Shown here: positions 24,775 to 34,369 of the stretch, piece by piece
Layout: the number at the start of each line of letters is the position of its first letter
How positions within the stretch are numbered: the first letter of the stretch is position 1
NCBI RefSeq assembly: GCF_013177695.1
Contig: NZ_WOEY01000021.1
Span: 1 to 64,000, forward strand
Source of the DNA: Paraburkholderia solitsugae
GTDB lineage: Bacteria; Pseudomonadota; Gammaproteobacteria; Burkholderiales; Burkholderiaceae
Direction of reading: 5' to 3'
Length of the DNA stretch: 64,000 bases
Position numbers and translations under genes: made by a program
Notes under the pieces: model-generated
Told to the model about the DNA's origin: nothing
Seen by the model: the letters and a program-made list of their open reading frames with translations, nothing else
Databases searched by the model: none

Positions 24775-26097
24775 TTACTTCTGATAACCGGCCTGTTGCA
24801 CGGCACGGTTCGCCGTTGCCTGCCCGGCTGCCAGCGCCTGATCGATCGTCATCTGACCGGCAACCGCGCCGGAGATGCTCTGACCGACCACCGTGCCGAA
24901 CGACTGGAACTCAGGGATGCCGACGAACTGCACACCGGTGTACGGCACTGGCTTGAGCGTCGGGTGATCCGGATCCGCCGTTTCGATCGCCTTCAGCACG
25001 AAGTCGCCGAACGGTGCCGCCTGTTTGTATTCAGGGCGCGCGTAGGTCGAATGACGCGTTCCCGGCGGCACCGAGGCCCAGCCTTCATCCTTCGCGACCA
25101 TTTCGATGTACTGCTTCGACGTGGCCCACGCGATGAACTTCTTCGCCGCGTCAGGCTGCTTCGACGACTTCGGAATGGCCAGCGCCCAAGCCCACAGCCA
25201 GTGCGAGCCCTTCGGTGTAACGGCGATCGGCGCCGCCGCAAAACCCACCTTGTCGGCGATCTGCGACTGCTGTTTGTTGTAAAGCATGCCGGCGGCCACC
25301 GTGGCGTCGATCCACATCCCACACTTGCCCGAGGACATCAGCGTGAGGTTTTCGTTGAAGCCGTTCGAACTCGCTCCCGGAGGGCCGTCTTTCTTCAATA
25401 GATCGACGTAGAACGTGATGGCCTTCTTCCATTCCGGCGAGGTCAGTTGCGCTTGCCACTTTTCGTCGAACCAGCGGCCACCGAAGGTGTTCACCACCGT
25501 CGTCGCGTACGCCATGTTTTCGCCCCAGCCAGCCTTGCCGCGCAGGCAAATGCCGTACATGCCATTGGCTTTGTCCGTGAGCTTGTCGGCGAATTGCGCG
25601 ATCTGGTCGTAGGTCGGTTGATCGGGCATCTTCAGGCCCTTGGCCGCGAACAGATCCTTGCGGTAATACGTCATCGAACTTTCGACGTAGAACGGCAGCG
25701 CGTACAACTGGCCGCCGCTCGAGAGGCCGTCGCGGGCCGTCTTCACGACGTCGTTCAGATCGTAATCAGCGGGCAGACCGGTGAGCGGCGTGAGCCAGCC
25801 GCGCTTGCCCCACTGCGGCGTTTCGTACGCGCCGATCGTCATCACGTCGAACTGGCCGCTGCCGGTCGTGATGTCGGTGGTGGCGCGCTGACGCAGCACG
25901 TTTTCTTCGAGAATCACCCAGTTGAGCTTGATGTCCGGATTCGCCTGCTCGAAAGCGGGCGAGAGCTTCTTCAGCTCGATCATGTCCGGGTTGTTCAACG
26001 TGGCGATGGTCACCGTCGCCGCCTGAGCATTCAACGCAAAGCATGCAAGCGCGCCGGCACTGACCGCCTTCAGCGCGGTTTTGGTAGCTGGTTTCAT
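24775..26097 (-). CDS. smoE: polyol ABC transporter periplasmic binding protein (SmoE type)
   Basis: A 440-residue extracellular solute-binding protein, family 1. Residues 1-26 are a Sec signal peptide ending ALNAQA. The mature part resembles the sorbitol/mannitol-binding proteins of Smo/Mtl systems (PDMIELKKLSPAFEQANPDIKLNW; ALPFYVESSMTYYRKDLF). AAAGGAGACAACAC precedes the ATG at 26097. Together with the two permeases and the ATPase this is a complete polyol importer. The exact substrate (sorbitol, mannitol or arabinitol) is inferred only. Confidence 0.9.
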   Translation of the reverse strand: MKPATKTALKAVSAGALACFALNAQAATVTIATLNNPDMIELKKLSPAFEQANPDIKLNWVILEENVLRQRATTDITTGSGQFDVMTIGAYETPQWGKRGWLTPLTGLPADYDLNDVVKTARDGLSSGGQLYALPFYVESSMTYYRKDLFAAKGLKMPDQPTYDQIAQFADKLTDKANGMYGICLRGKAGWGENMAYATTVVNTFGGRWFDEKWQAQLTSPEWKKAITFYVDLLKKDGPPGASSNGFNENLTLMSSGKCGMWIDATVAAGMLYNKQQSQIADKVGFAAAPIAVTPKGSHWLWAWALAIPKSSKQPDAAKKFIAWATSKQYIEMVAKDEGWASVPPGTRHSTYARPEYKQAAPFGDFVLKAIETADPDHPTLKPVPYTGVQFVGIPEFQSFGTVVGQSISGAVAGQMTIDQALAAGQATANRAVQQAGYQK

Positions 26098-26194
26098 GTG
26101 TTGTCTCCTTTCTCGTACGTTATGTAGTGCTGCGTTTGTTCTACGAAAATGACAAAGGGTGAAGCGGGAACGGCTCATCCATACTGTGATCCGC

Positions 26195-26977
26195 TCAGCT
26201 CATCCAGTTCCCGCCGTCGACGTTCAGGGTTTGCGCGGTGATGTAGTCGGCATCCGCCGACGCGAGAAACAGGGCGGCGCCGGTCAGATCGTCCGGCACA
26301 CCCATACGGCCGAGCGGCACCGCTTCACCGACCAGGCGCTTCTTCTCGCCGAGCGGCCGGTTTTCATAGCGGGCGAAGAGCGCGTCGACTTCTTTCCACA
26401 TCGGCGTATCGACGACGCCCGGCGCGATGCCGTTCACATTGATCTTGTGCGGCGCGAGAGCGAGGGCCGCGGATTGCGTATAGCTGAGCACGGCGGCTTT
26501 GGTTGCGCAGTAGTGCGACACCAGCGCCTCGCCGCGCCGCCCGGCTTGCGACGACATATTGATGATCTTGCCGCCGTGGCCCTGTTCGACCATTTTCCGG
26601 GCAACGGTTTGCATCAGGAAGAACATGCCCTTCACGTTGACCGCGAAGAGGCGGTCGAACACGTCCCAGGATTCATCGAGGATCGGGCGCATATCGAAGA
26701 GCGCCGCGTTGTTGAACAGGATATCGACCTGGCCGAAACGCTCCAGAGTCCTCGCGAGGATGCGTTCTATATCCTCGCGGCGCGTCACATCGGCACTGAC
26801 AGTCAGCACGCGGTCGCCGTAAGCGGCGCGCAACGCATCGCCGAAACTGTCCGCGGACTTCACATCGACCAGCACGCAATGCGCGCCTTCGTCCAGATAG
26901 CGCCGGGCCACGGCTTCACCGATTCCGCTTGCCGCGCCCGTCAGAATGGCCACCTTGTCTTGCAATCGTGCCGCCAC
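26195..26977 (-). CDS. SDR-family polyol dehydrogenase (sorbitol dehydrogenase-like)
   Basis: A 260-residue classical short-chain dehydrogenase. It has the NAD-binding TGAASGIG, the NNAALF segment, the active-site Ser of NMSSQAGRRG and the YCATK Tyr-Lys pair, and ends in a VDGGNWMS tail. By context it oxidises a polyol taken up by the neighbouring ABC system, as SmoS does for sorbitol. The start is GTG 26977 with GGAGACAGGCA just before it. It lies 97 bp upstream of smoE and may be the first gene of the operon. Confidence 0.87.
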   Translation of the reverse strand: MAARLQDKVAILTGAASGIGEAVARRYLDEGAHCVLVDVKSADSFGDALRAAYGDRVLTVSADVTRREDIERILARTLERFGQVDILFNNAALFDMRPILDESWDVFDRLFAVNVKGMFFLMQTVARKMVEQGHGGKIINMSSQAGRRGEALVSHYCATKAAVLSYTQSAALALAPHKINVNGIAPGVVDTPMWKEVDALFARYENRPLGEKKRLVGEAVPLGRMGVPDDLTGAALFLASADADYITAQTLNVDGGNWMS

Positions 26978-27015
26978 TGCCTGTCTCCGGTTCGTTTCGC
27001 TTCTTGAGGCGCGGT

Positions 27016-27046
27016 GAGCGAACGCTCGTTGCGCGAACAATTGCTC
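27016..27046 (-). promoter_or_regulatory. paired-palindrome operator upstream of the SDR/transport operon
   Basis: Two 12-mers, GAGCGAACGCTC (27016-27027) and GAACAATTGCTC (27035-27046), are separated by 7 bases, 39-70 bases upstream of the SDR start codon. The same two-box layout, spacing and end bases occur at 16516-16546 upstream of the plus-strand dehydrogenase gene. It is the likely binding site of the SorC-type regulator encoded between them. Confidence 0.5.
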
Positions 27047-27206
27047 TGTTAGTGATCGAATGATCGGATACGGACCGGGTCATGTCAAGGCGCTCGACCA
27101 GATTTCGATGGTGCAGCGCGGCAGGACCGCCGCGCACCCTCTTACTGTCTCGATCGACACTAATACGAGAAATCGAAGGCAGCCCAGCCGCACTCTGCAT
27201 AAGTCG

Positions 27207-27234
27207 CTGACAAGAATTAGAGATACGTTATATC
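27207..27234 (+). promoter_or_regulatory. candidate promoter with Zur-like palindrome upstream of the metal transporter
   Basis: CTGACA (27207-27212) and TATATC (27229-27234) are 16 bases apart, about 150 bases before the binding-protein ATG. The dyad GATA-N5-TATC (27222-27234) covers the -10 in an AT-rich patch, where a Fur/Zur-type repressor would sit. The match to a Zur consensus is loose. Confidence 0.3.
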
Positions 27235-27387
27235 ATTCCGAACTCGCTCGGCTTTGGGCCAGCTGCCTGCGCGCAGTACCGCCAATGCGCAGGGTTGAAC
27301 GGCGGCATGCATGCGCCCGATGACCGCCAAAGCGCGCCGCTCTTAAGTTTTGTAGTTCATTCAACGCTCACGCAGCAAGGAACAACG

Positions 27388-28362
27388 ATGAAGACATTCG
27401 GTTCGATGTTGAACGGCGCGCGCCATGCGCTAAAGCGCTCGAAGACCGTGGCCATGGGCGCGGCGGTCGCTGCTGCTGTCACGCTCAGCCACAGCGCGTT
27501 TGCCGCGGATGCGAAAATCCCGGTGGTGGCAGCGGAAAACTTTTACGGTGACGTCGTGCAGCAACTGGGCGGCGACCGGGTCGACGTGACGAGCATCCTG
27601 AGCAATCCGGATCAGGATCCGCACCTGTTCGAAGCCAGCCCGAAGACGGCGCGCGCCTTGCAGCATGCGAGCCTTGTGGTCTACAACGGCGCCGACTACG
27701 ATCCGTGGATGGCGAAACTGCTGGCCGCCTCGAAGAGCACGAAGCGCACCACGATCGTCGCCGCGGATCTCGTCGGCAAGGAAGGCGGCGATAATCCCCA
27801 CCTCTGGTACGACCCGCAAACCATGCCGAAGGTGGCGCGCGCGGTGAGCGAGGCGCTCGTCGCGGCTGACCCGGCGCACAAGTCGGCGTACGATGCGAAC
27901 CTCGCGAAGTTTCTCGATTCGCTGAAACCCATCGACGCCAAAGTTGCCGATCTGCATGGCCGCTACGCCGGCGTGCCGGTGACGGCGACCGAGCCGGTGT
28001 TCGGTTATATGTCGGACGCGATCGGCCTCTCGATGCGCAATCTGCACTTCCAGTTGGCAACGATGAACGACACTGAAGCAAGCGCGGGCGACATCGCCGC
28101 GTTCGAACGCGATCTGCGCGAAAAGCGCGTGCGCGTTCTGATCTATAACAGCCAGGCAACCGAGGCCCTGACCAAACGCATGTTGAAGCTCGCGCAGCAA
28201 TCGAAGGTGCCGACCATGAGCGTCACCGAAACCGAACCGGCCGGCAAGACCTATCAGACCTGGATGCTGACGCAGCTTGACGCGCTCTCCACGGCGCTGG
28301 CCGCGGGCGATGCAAGCGCAGCGAATGCGGCGGCCACTCCGCCCAAAGGAAAAACTCAATGA
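27388..28362 (+). CDS. znuA: cluster A-I metal ABC transporter substrate-binding protein
   Basis: A 324-residue periplasmic metal-binding protein with a signal peptide over about residues 1-40 (ending HSAFA). Candidate ligands are H79 in DPHLFE, H138 in NPHLWYDP and E202 in ATEPVFGY. The third site is Glu where zinc-type ZnuA usually has His, closer to Mn-type proteins. It lacks the His-rich loop of ZnuA. AAGGAACAACG precedes the ATG at 27388, chosen over an upstream in-frame ATG. It is first of a three-gene operon; zinc is assumed but not certain. Confidence 0.8.
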   Translation: MKTFGSMLNGARHALKRSKTVAMGAAVAAAVTLSHSAFAADAKIPVVAAENFYGDVVQQLGGDRVDVTSILSNPDQDPHLFEASPKTARALQHASLVVYNGADYDPWMAKLLAASKSTKRTTIVAADLVGKEGGDNPHLWYDPQTMPKVARAVSEALVAADPAHKSAYDANLAKFLDSLKPIDAKVADLHGRYAGVPVTATEPVFGYMSDAIGLSMRNLHFQLATMNDTEASAGDIAAFERDLREKRVRVLIYNSQATEALTKRMLKLAQQSKVPTMSVTETEPAGKTYQTWMLTQLDALSTALAAGDASAANAAATPPKGKTQ

Positions 28363-29324
28363 ACGAGACTGGCCGCAGCACGCCAGCTAATGCATCAACC
28401 AGTGCATCAGGACGCACCACCGCGCCCGTGCTTGAACTCGAGCACGTGACGCTCGAACTCGGCGGCCGCACGATTTTGCGCGACACCGGCTTCGTGGTGA
28501 ACCAGGGCGAATTCATCGGCGTGCTCGGGCCGAACGGCGCGGGCAAAACCACGCTCATGCGCGCCGTGCTCGGCCTCGTGCCGGCGGCGAGCGGCGCAAT
28601 CCGCGTGCTGGGCCAGCCGGTGGAGCGCGGCAATGCGTCGATCGGCTATATGCCGCAGACGCGCAGTGCGCTGGCCGGGCGCCGCGTGCGCGGCCGCGAT
28701 TTCATCGCGATGGCCGCCGATGGACACCGCTGGGGCCTGCCCCATGCGGACAGCAAGACCCGCGCCGATGTCGAGCGGGTGCTGGATCTGGTAGGCGGCC
28801 GCCAGCTGGCCGAGCGGCCGTTATCGGAACTGTCGGGTGGCGAGCGTCAGCGTCTGCTGCTCGCGCAGTGCCTGCTCGGCAACCCCAAGCTGCTGCTGCT
28901 CGACGAACCGCTGATCAGTCTCGATCCGCATCATCAGAAAAGCGTAGTCGAACTGGTGCGGCGCGTGCAGCAGGAACTCGGCATTGCCGTGCTGTTCTCG
29001 GCGCACGAACTGAATCCGCTTCTGCACGCGCTCGATCGCGTGCTGTATCTCGGCAGCGGCGTCGCCGCGCTCGGCACGGTCGATGAAGTCATTACGAAGC
29101 CGGTGCTGTCGCGTCTCTACGGCTCGCCGATCGACGTGATGCGCGTGAACGGCCGCATCTTCGTGATGTCGGGCGACGTCGAAGTCGAGAAACACGATCA
29201 CGAGCACGAACTCGACGAGAACGGTGGCCATAGCCACTCACACTCGCATTCGCACGACCACGGTGGCGCGCACGGCCACTCTCACAAGCACGACTCACGC
29301 GACGGACACACGCACGATGTTTGA
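28359..29324 (+). CDS. znuC: metal ABC transporter ATPase with His-rich C-terminal tail
   Basis: A 321-residue ATPase subunit. Walker A is GPNGAGKTT, the signature LSGGERQRLLLAQ and Walker B LLLLDEPL, all intact. The core ends near residue 270. The last 45 residues form a tail with 15 histidines (repeats such as HSHSHSHSHDH), which ATPases of this family normally lack. The start overlaps the stop of the binding-protein gene (ATGA). The tail may store or sense metal in the cytosol. Confidence 0.88.
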   Translation: MNETGRSTPANASTSASGRTTAPVLELEHVTLELGGRTILRDTGFVVNQGEFIGVLGPNGAGKTTLMRAVLGLVPAASGAIRVLGQPVERGNASIGYMPQTRSALAGRRVRGRDFIAMAADGHRWGLPHADSKTRADVERVLDLVGGRQLAERPLSELSGGERQRLLLAQCLLGNPKLLLLDEPLISLDPHHQKSVVELVRRVQQELGIAVLFSAHELNPLLHALDRVLYLGSGVAALGTVDEVITKPVLSRLYGSPIDVMRVNGRIFVMSGDVEVEKHDHEHELDENGGHSHSHSHSHDHGGAHGHSHKHDSRDGHTHDV

Positions 29325-30099
29325 ATACGATTTCATGGTGAACGCGTTCGCGGCGTCGGGAATCGTCGCGGTGCTGGCAGGCGTGGTGGGCTATTTTCTG
29401 GTGATGCGCGGGCAGACCTTCGCAGGCCACGCGCTCTCGCACGTCGGCTTCACCGGCGCGACGGGGGCTGTCCTGATCGGCATCTCGCCGATCTGGGGGA
29501 TGATCGGATTCACGCTGGCGGCGGGCGTCGGCATGGGCGCGCTCGGGGAGAAGCTGGCCGGCCGCGATGTCGCGATCGGCGTGATCCTGTCGCTGTCGCT
29601 CGGCTTCGGCCTGTTGTTCCTGCACTTCTTCACCGCCTACGCGACGCAGGTCACCGCGCTGCTGTTCGGCAACGTGCTCGGCGTGAATGCCTCGACACTC
29701 GGTGTGCTGGCCGCGTTGGGCGTCGTCAGCTTGCTGGCGCTCGCGGCGATCATGCGGCCCTTGCTATTTGCGTCGTTGCAGCCCGAATTGGCCGAAGCCA
29801 AGGGCGTGTCGTTGCGTCGGGTGTCGGTGCTGTTTCTGGCGATTGCCGCACTGGCTGTGGCAGCGTGTACGCAGATCGTCGGCGTGCTGCTGGTGTTCAC
29901 GCTGATGGTCGGGCCGGCTGCCGCCGCGCAAAACGTGACGACGCGACTCTCGACCGGTCTCGTGCTCGCCGCTGTGTTCGCGCTGGTACAGGCGTGGCTC
30001 GGGTTGACGCTCGCGTTCTACACCGACTGGCCGACGAGCTTCTGGATCACCGTGCTGTCGGCTGTCGTGTATGGCGGGAGTTTGTTGGGGCGGCGTTAA
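29317..30099 (+). CDS. znuB: metal ABC transporter permease
   Basis: A 260-residue integral membrane permease of the ABC-3 family with about eight membrane segments (GIVAVLAGVVGYFLVMRGQTFAGHALSHVGF near the N-terminus is typical). The start ATG 29317 lies inside the end of the ATPase gene (8-base overlap), so translation is coupled. It completes the ZnuABC-like importer. A strong hairpin follows after 118 bp. Confidence 0.9.
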   Translation: MFEYDFMVNAFAASGIVAVLAGVVGYFLVMRGQTFAGHALSHVGFTGATGAVLIGISPIWGMIGFTLAAGVGMGALGEKLAGRDVAIGVILSLSLGFGLLFLHFFTAYATQVTALLFGNVLGVNASTLGVLAALGVVSLLALAAIMRPLLFASLQPELAEAKGVSLRRVSVLFLAIAALAVAACTQIVGVLLVFTLMVGPAAAAQNVTTRLSTGLVLAAVFALVQAWLGLTLAFYTDWPTSFWITVLSAVVYGGSLLGRR

Positions 30100-30217
30100 G
30101 CTGCGCTTAGCACGCGTTGAAGTGGCGCAGGTGCGTTGAGTGGCTGACTGAGCGTGCCGGTTGCGTAGTCCAAGCCACATTCGTTGCGGTGGCGCATTTC
30201 GCATTGGCGAAGATCTG

Positions 30218-30254
30218 GCGATAGCGGCGGCACACTGCGTGCCGCCGCTATCGC
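30218..30254. terminator. long bidirectional hairpin
   Basis: A perfect 16-bp stem (30218-30233 with 30239-30254, core GATAGCGGCGGCAC) with loop ACTGC between the convergent metal permease and formylglutathione hydrolase genes. There is no T-run, but position and stem strength fit termination. Confidence 0.65.
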
Positions 30255-30265
30255 CCCGGCGAATG

Positions 30266-31117
30266 TTAACCGAGCAGCACCTTCGCGTGATGCGCGAGAT
30301 GATCCTCGATAAACGTCGAGATGAAGTAATACCCGTGGTCATAGCCTGCGTGACGACGCAACGTCAGCGGCTGCCCCGCGGCCTTGCAGGCCGCTTCGAA
30401 CACATCCGGGTTCAGCTGCTCGGCGAGGAACTGATCCGCCAGCCCCTGATCGATCAGAATCCCTTGCGCAAACTTGCGCGATGCGTGGGCGACCAGCTCG
30501 CTCGAGTCATACTGCCTCCACGTTTCGCGGTCTTCGCCCAGATACCCGCTGAACGCCTTCACGCCCCACGGACACTGTGAAGGCGCGGCAATCGGCGCGA
30601 ACGCCGACACCGACCGATAGATCTCCGGATTGCGCAGCGCCAGCATCAACGCGCCATGTCCCCCCATCGAATGCCCGAAGATGCCCAGACGCGCACCGTC
30701 CACCGGCAGATTCGCGAGCACCGTTTCGCGCAGTTCATCGCGCACATACGAGTACATCCGATAGTGCTTCGCCCACGGCTGCTGCGTCGCGTTGACGTAA
30801 AAGCCCGCGCCCACGCCGAAGTCCCACGCCGCGCTTTCGCCCGGCACGCCCGCCCCGCGCGGACTGGTGTCCGGCGCGACCAGCGCGATGCCATGCTGTG
30901 CCGCGAAGCGCTGCGCGCCGGCCTTGACCGGAAAGGTTTCTTCCGTACAGGTCAGACCCGCGAGATAGAACAGCGCGGGCACATTCGCATTGGTCTGCAA
31001 GGCCTGCGGCGGCAGATACACCGAGAAGCGCATTGGCAGACCGATGGTCTGCGAGTCGTGCCGGTAGATCCGCTGCTCGCCGCCATGACAGGCATGCGAC
31101 GACAAGAGTTCAAGCAT
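30266..31117 (-). CDS. fghA: S-formylglutathione hydrolase
   Basis: A 283-residue serine esterase of the esterase D family that hydrolyses S-formylglutathione to formate and glutathione, the last step of glutathione-dependent formaldehyde oxidation. The nucleophile elbow GHSMGGHGAL and the catalytic His in HAGYDHGYYF are seen. AAAGGAGCATCGCG precedes the ATG. It is 35 bp downstream of the formaldehyde dehydrogenase gene, so the two form an operon. Confidence 0.96.
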   Translation of the reverse strand: MLELLSSHACHGGEQRIYRHDSQTIGLPMRFSVYLPPQALQTNANVPALFYLAGLTCTEETFPVKAGAQRFAAQHGIALVAPDTSPRGAGVPGESAAWDFGVGAGFYVNATQQPWAKHYRMYSYVRDELRETVLANLPVDGARLGIFGHSMGGHGALMLALRNPEIYRSVSAFAPIAAPSQCPWGVKAFSGYLGEDRETWRQYDSSELVAHASRKFAQGILIDQGLADQFLAEQLNPDVFEAACKAAGQPLTLRRHAGYDHGYYFISTFIEDHLAHHAKVLLG

Positions 31118-31152
31118 CGCGATGCTCCTTTCTGTGCTGGCTCAGTGCCGCA

Positions 31153-32259
<1,107 letters not shown>

Positions 32260-32498
32260 CGTGAATGCTCCTGTGAGTCTGTGAATGCCTGGCGCGTCGC
32301 GGTGAGATATCGCGCGGCGTGCCGATGTCGCAGTTCGGTTACTGCAATGAATGTGTGTGCCAGGTTGTGGACGAACGGCGTTGCGCTCGTCCGCGATCCT
32401 CGTCCGCCATCATTTGCCGGCCTATACCTTAGCGTGCGAAAGCCGTAATGGTATTGCGAAGTACGTCGCAGCATTGTCTATAGCTGACATCGCTTCGG

Positions 32499-33944
32499 TT
32501 ACCGAAGCGGCGTTTCGCCGAACCATGATTCGACGCGTCCATACAGATCGAGAAAACGCGCATAACGTTCGGCGAGCGCCGCATCGCCTTGCGGCCCGGC
32601 AACACGCGTCGCGCCCGGCGCAAGCGCGGCGAGGTCGCCCGCGTGCCAATGTCCGCTCGCCAGTCCACCCAGGATGGCCGCGCCGCGCGGCGCCGCGTTT
32701 GGACAATCCACGGCATACAGGTCGACGTTCAGCGCATCGGCGAGCAACTGCCGCCAGCGCGCATCGACTGAACCACCGCCCGCGAGTTTCAATGTCGTCA
32801 CCGTCGCGCCGCTTGCACGAATCGCGTCGAACCCGGCGCGCAGCGAGAACGCGACACCTTCGAATGCGGCGCGCATCATCGTGGCGCGCGTGTGGTCGAG
32901 CGCGAGGCCAAGCCAGCCGCCACGTGCGGCGGGGTTGAGCCACGGGGTGCGCTCGCCGGTGAGGTAGGGCAGAAAAGTCAGACCCGCTGCGGCGACGGGG
33001 GTAGCGCCTGTTGTATCGCCGAACGCATCACGATAGGCATCCGCCCATTCATATGAAAGCCAGCCGCGCACGCGTTCGAGCGCGACGCCGACGTTCTGCA
33101 TCGCCGCCATCCGATACCAGTGATCGCTCGCCGCCCGATAGCGATGCAGTCCTTTTACCGCTCGTGGTGCGTGCTCGGCAAGCACGACGATTTGTCCACC
33201 GGTGCCGGTGGTGAGCAAGGCGTCTCCGTCGCTCGCGAGACCACTGCCGAGTGCCGCGCATGGCGTATCGGCGGCACCGATCGCAAGCACGATGCCCGCG
33301 CGCAGACCCAGCGCCTGCGCAGCTTTCGGCGACAAGACGCCACCCGCCGCATACGCAGGCGCAAGCGGCGCAAACCATTCACGCGGCAGCTTGAGCCGCT
33401 CAAGCAGCGCCTGATCCCATACCCCGGCGGGATCGGCGAGCGCGGTCGCGCAGGCGTCAGAAGGATCGGTTGCGATCACGCCGCCCAGCGCGACACGCAG
33501 CCAATCTTTCGGTTGCAACGCCCAGCGCGTCTTGCGCGCGGACTGCGGTTCGGTCTGCACGAGCCAGCGCAGCAAAGGACCAGCCATGCCGGGCGCAACC
33601 GGATTCGGCTGTGGCTCGGGCCACTGATCGAGCAGACCTAACGCACGCGTGTCGGGCCAGAGCATCGCGGGGCGCACGGCTTCGCCCTCTGCGTCGATCA
33701 GAACAACACCGTGCATCTGTCCGGAGAAACCGATTGCCTGCACCTCGCGGCGCAAATCTTCGGGCAAACGCGCCGCCGCTTCGCAAAGCGCACGCCACCA
33801 GGTTTGCACCGGGATTTCGGCCCAGCCGGAATGTGGCGTTTCGAGCGCATACGCGACACTCGCCGCGGCCTGCTCGCGGCCGCTTTTGTCAACGATTGCT
33901 ACTTTGAGGGAGCCGGTGCCGAGGTCGATGCCAAGAAAACTCAT
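32499..33944 (-). CDS. xylulokinase-like FGGY kinase (second copy)
   Basis: A 481-residue FGGY carbohydrate kinase with GIDLGTGSLKVAIVD at the N-terminus, GFSGQMHGVVLID, PAMLWPDTRA and the C-terminal LKLAGGGSVDARWRQLLADAL, the usual XylB landmarks. It is clearly diverged from the xylulokinase at 18.2-19.7 kb, and stands alone, not next to polyol genes. D-xylulose or a related ketose is the likely substrate, but another FGGY substrate is possible. Confidence 0.85.
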   Translation of the reverse strand: MSFLGIDLGTGSLKVAIVDKSGREQAAASVAYALETPHSGWAEIPVQTWWRALCEAAARLPEDLRREVQAIGFSGQMHGVVLIDAEGEAVRPAMLWPDTRALGLLDQWPEPQPNPVAPGMAGPLLRWLVQTEPQSARKTRWALQPKDWLRVALGGVIATDPSDACATALADPAGVWDQALLERLKLPREWFAPLAPAYAAGGVLSPKAAQALGLRAGIVLAIGAADTPCAALGSGLASDGDALLTTGTGGQIVVLAEHAPRAVKGLHRYRAASDHWYRMAAMQNVGVALERVRGWLSYEWADAYRDAFGDTTGATPVAAAGLTFLPYLTGERTPWLNPAARGGWLGLALDHTRATMMRAAFEGVAFSLRAGFDAIRASGATVTTLKLAGGGSVDARWRQLLADALNVDLYAVDCPNAAPRGAAILGGLASGHWHAGDLAALAPGATRVAGPQGDAALAERYARFLDLYGRVESWFGETPLR

Positions 33945-34369
33945 GGGCGATAGAACGTCAATTTGAGCTTGGGGATCAGCACGCGAATGGTGCCTGGAAC
34001 GGTGTATTTTCCGTCACCGCTGCGCGCCTTCGGAAGCACGCCCGAAAACACGCTAAAAGCCCGGAATCGCGGGTTAACCCCGCCACGCCGCGAGCCGCAC
34101 CAAAACAGCACTATGCGTCGAGCGAGATACACCCCATTCATTCTCACACATATCACTCCAGGGCGGGCGCGCGCGACGCGTGAGCGCCCATCGCCGCTGC
34201 ATAGGGCTTGCCGCCGATTTGTGCGGCGCGTTCATTTCTTTTGGCTTTCAAACGGGCCTCACGCATATCGTCACCGGGAATGCCGGAATAGGCCCCAGTG
34301 GTCTTGTTGCGCTTTATCGTTCCGCATACCTTGGAGCCATCCCAAAACGAGATGGTGGAGAGAGACAAA
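33945..34369. other. divergent intergenic region, no gene seen
   Basis: It lies between the start codons of the second xylulokinase (minus) and the NCS2 permease (plus). It must contain both promoters, but I see no box pair good enough to report. A GC-alternating stretch occurs around 34168-34185. Confidence 0.5.
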
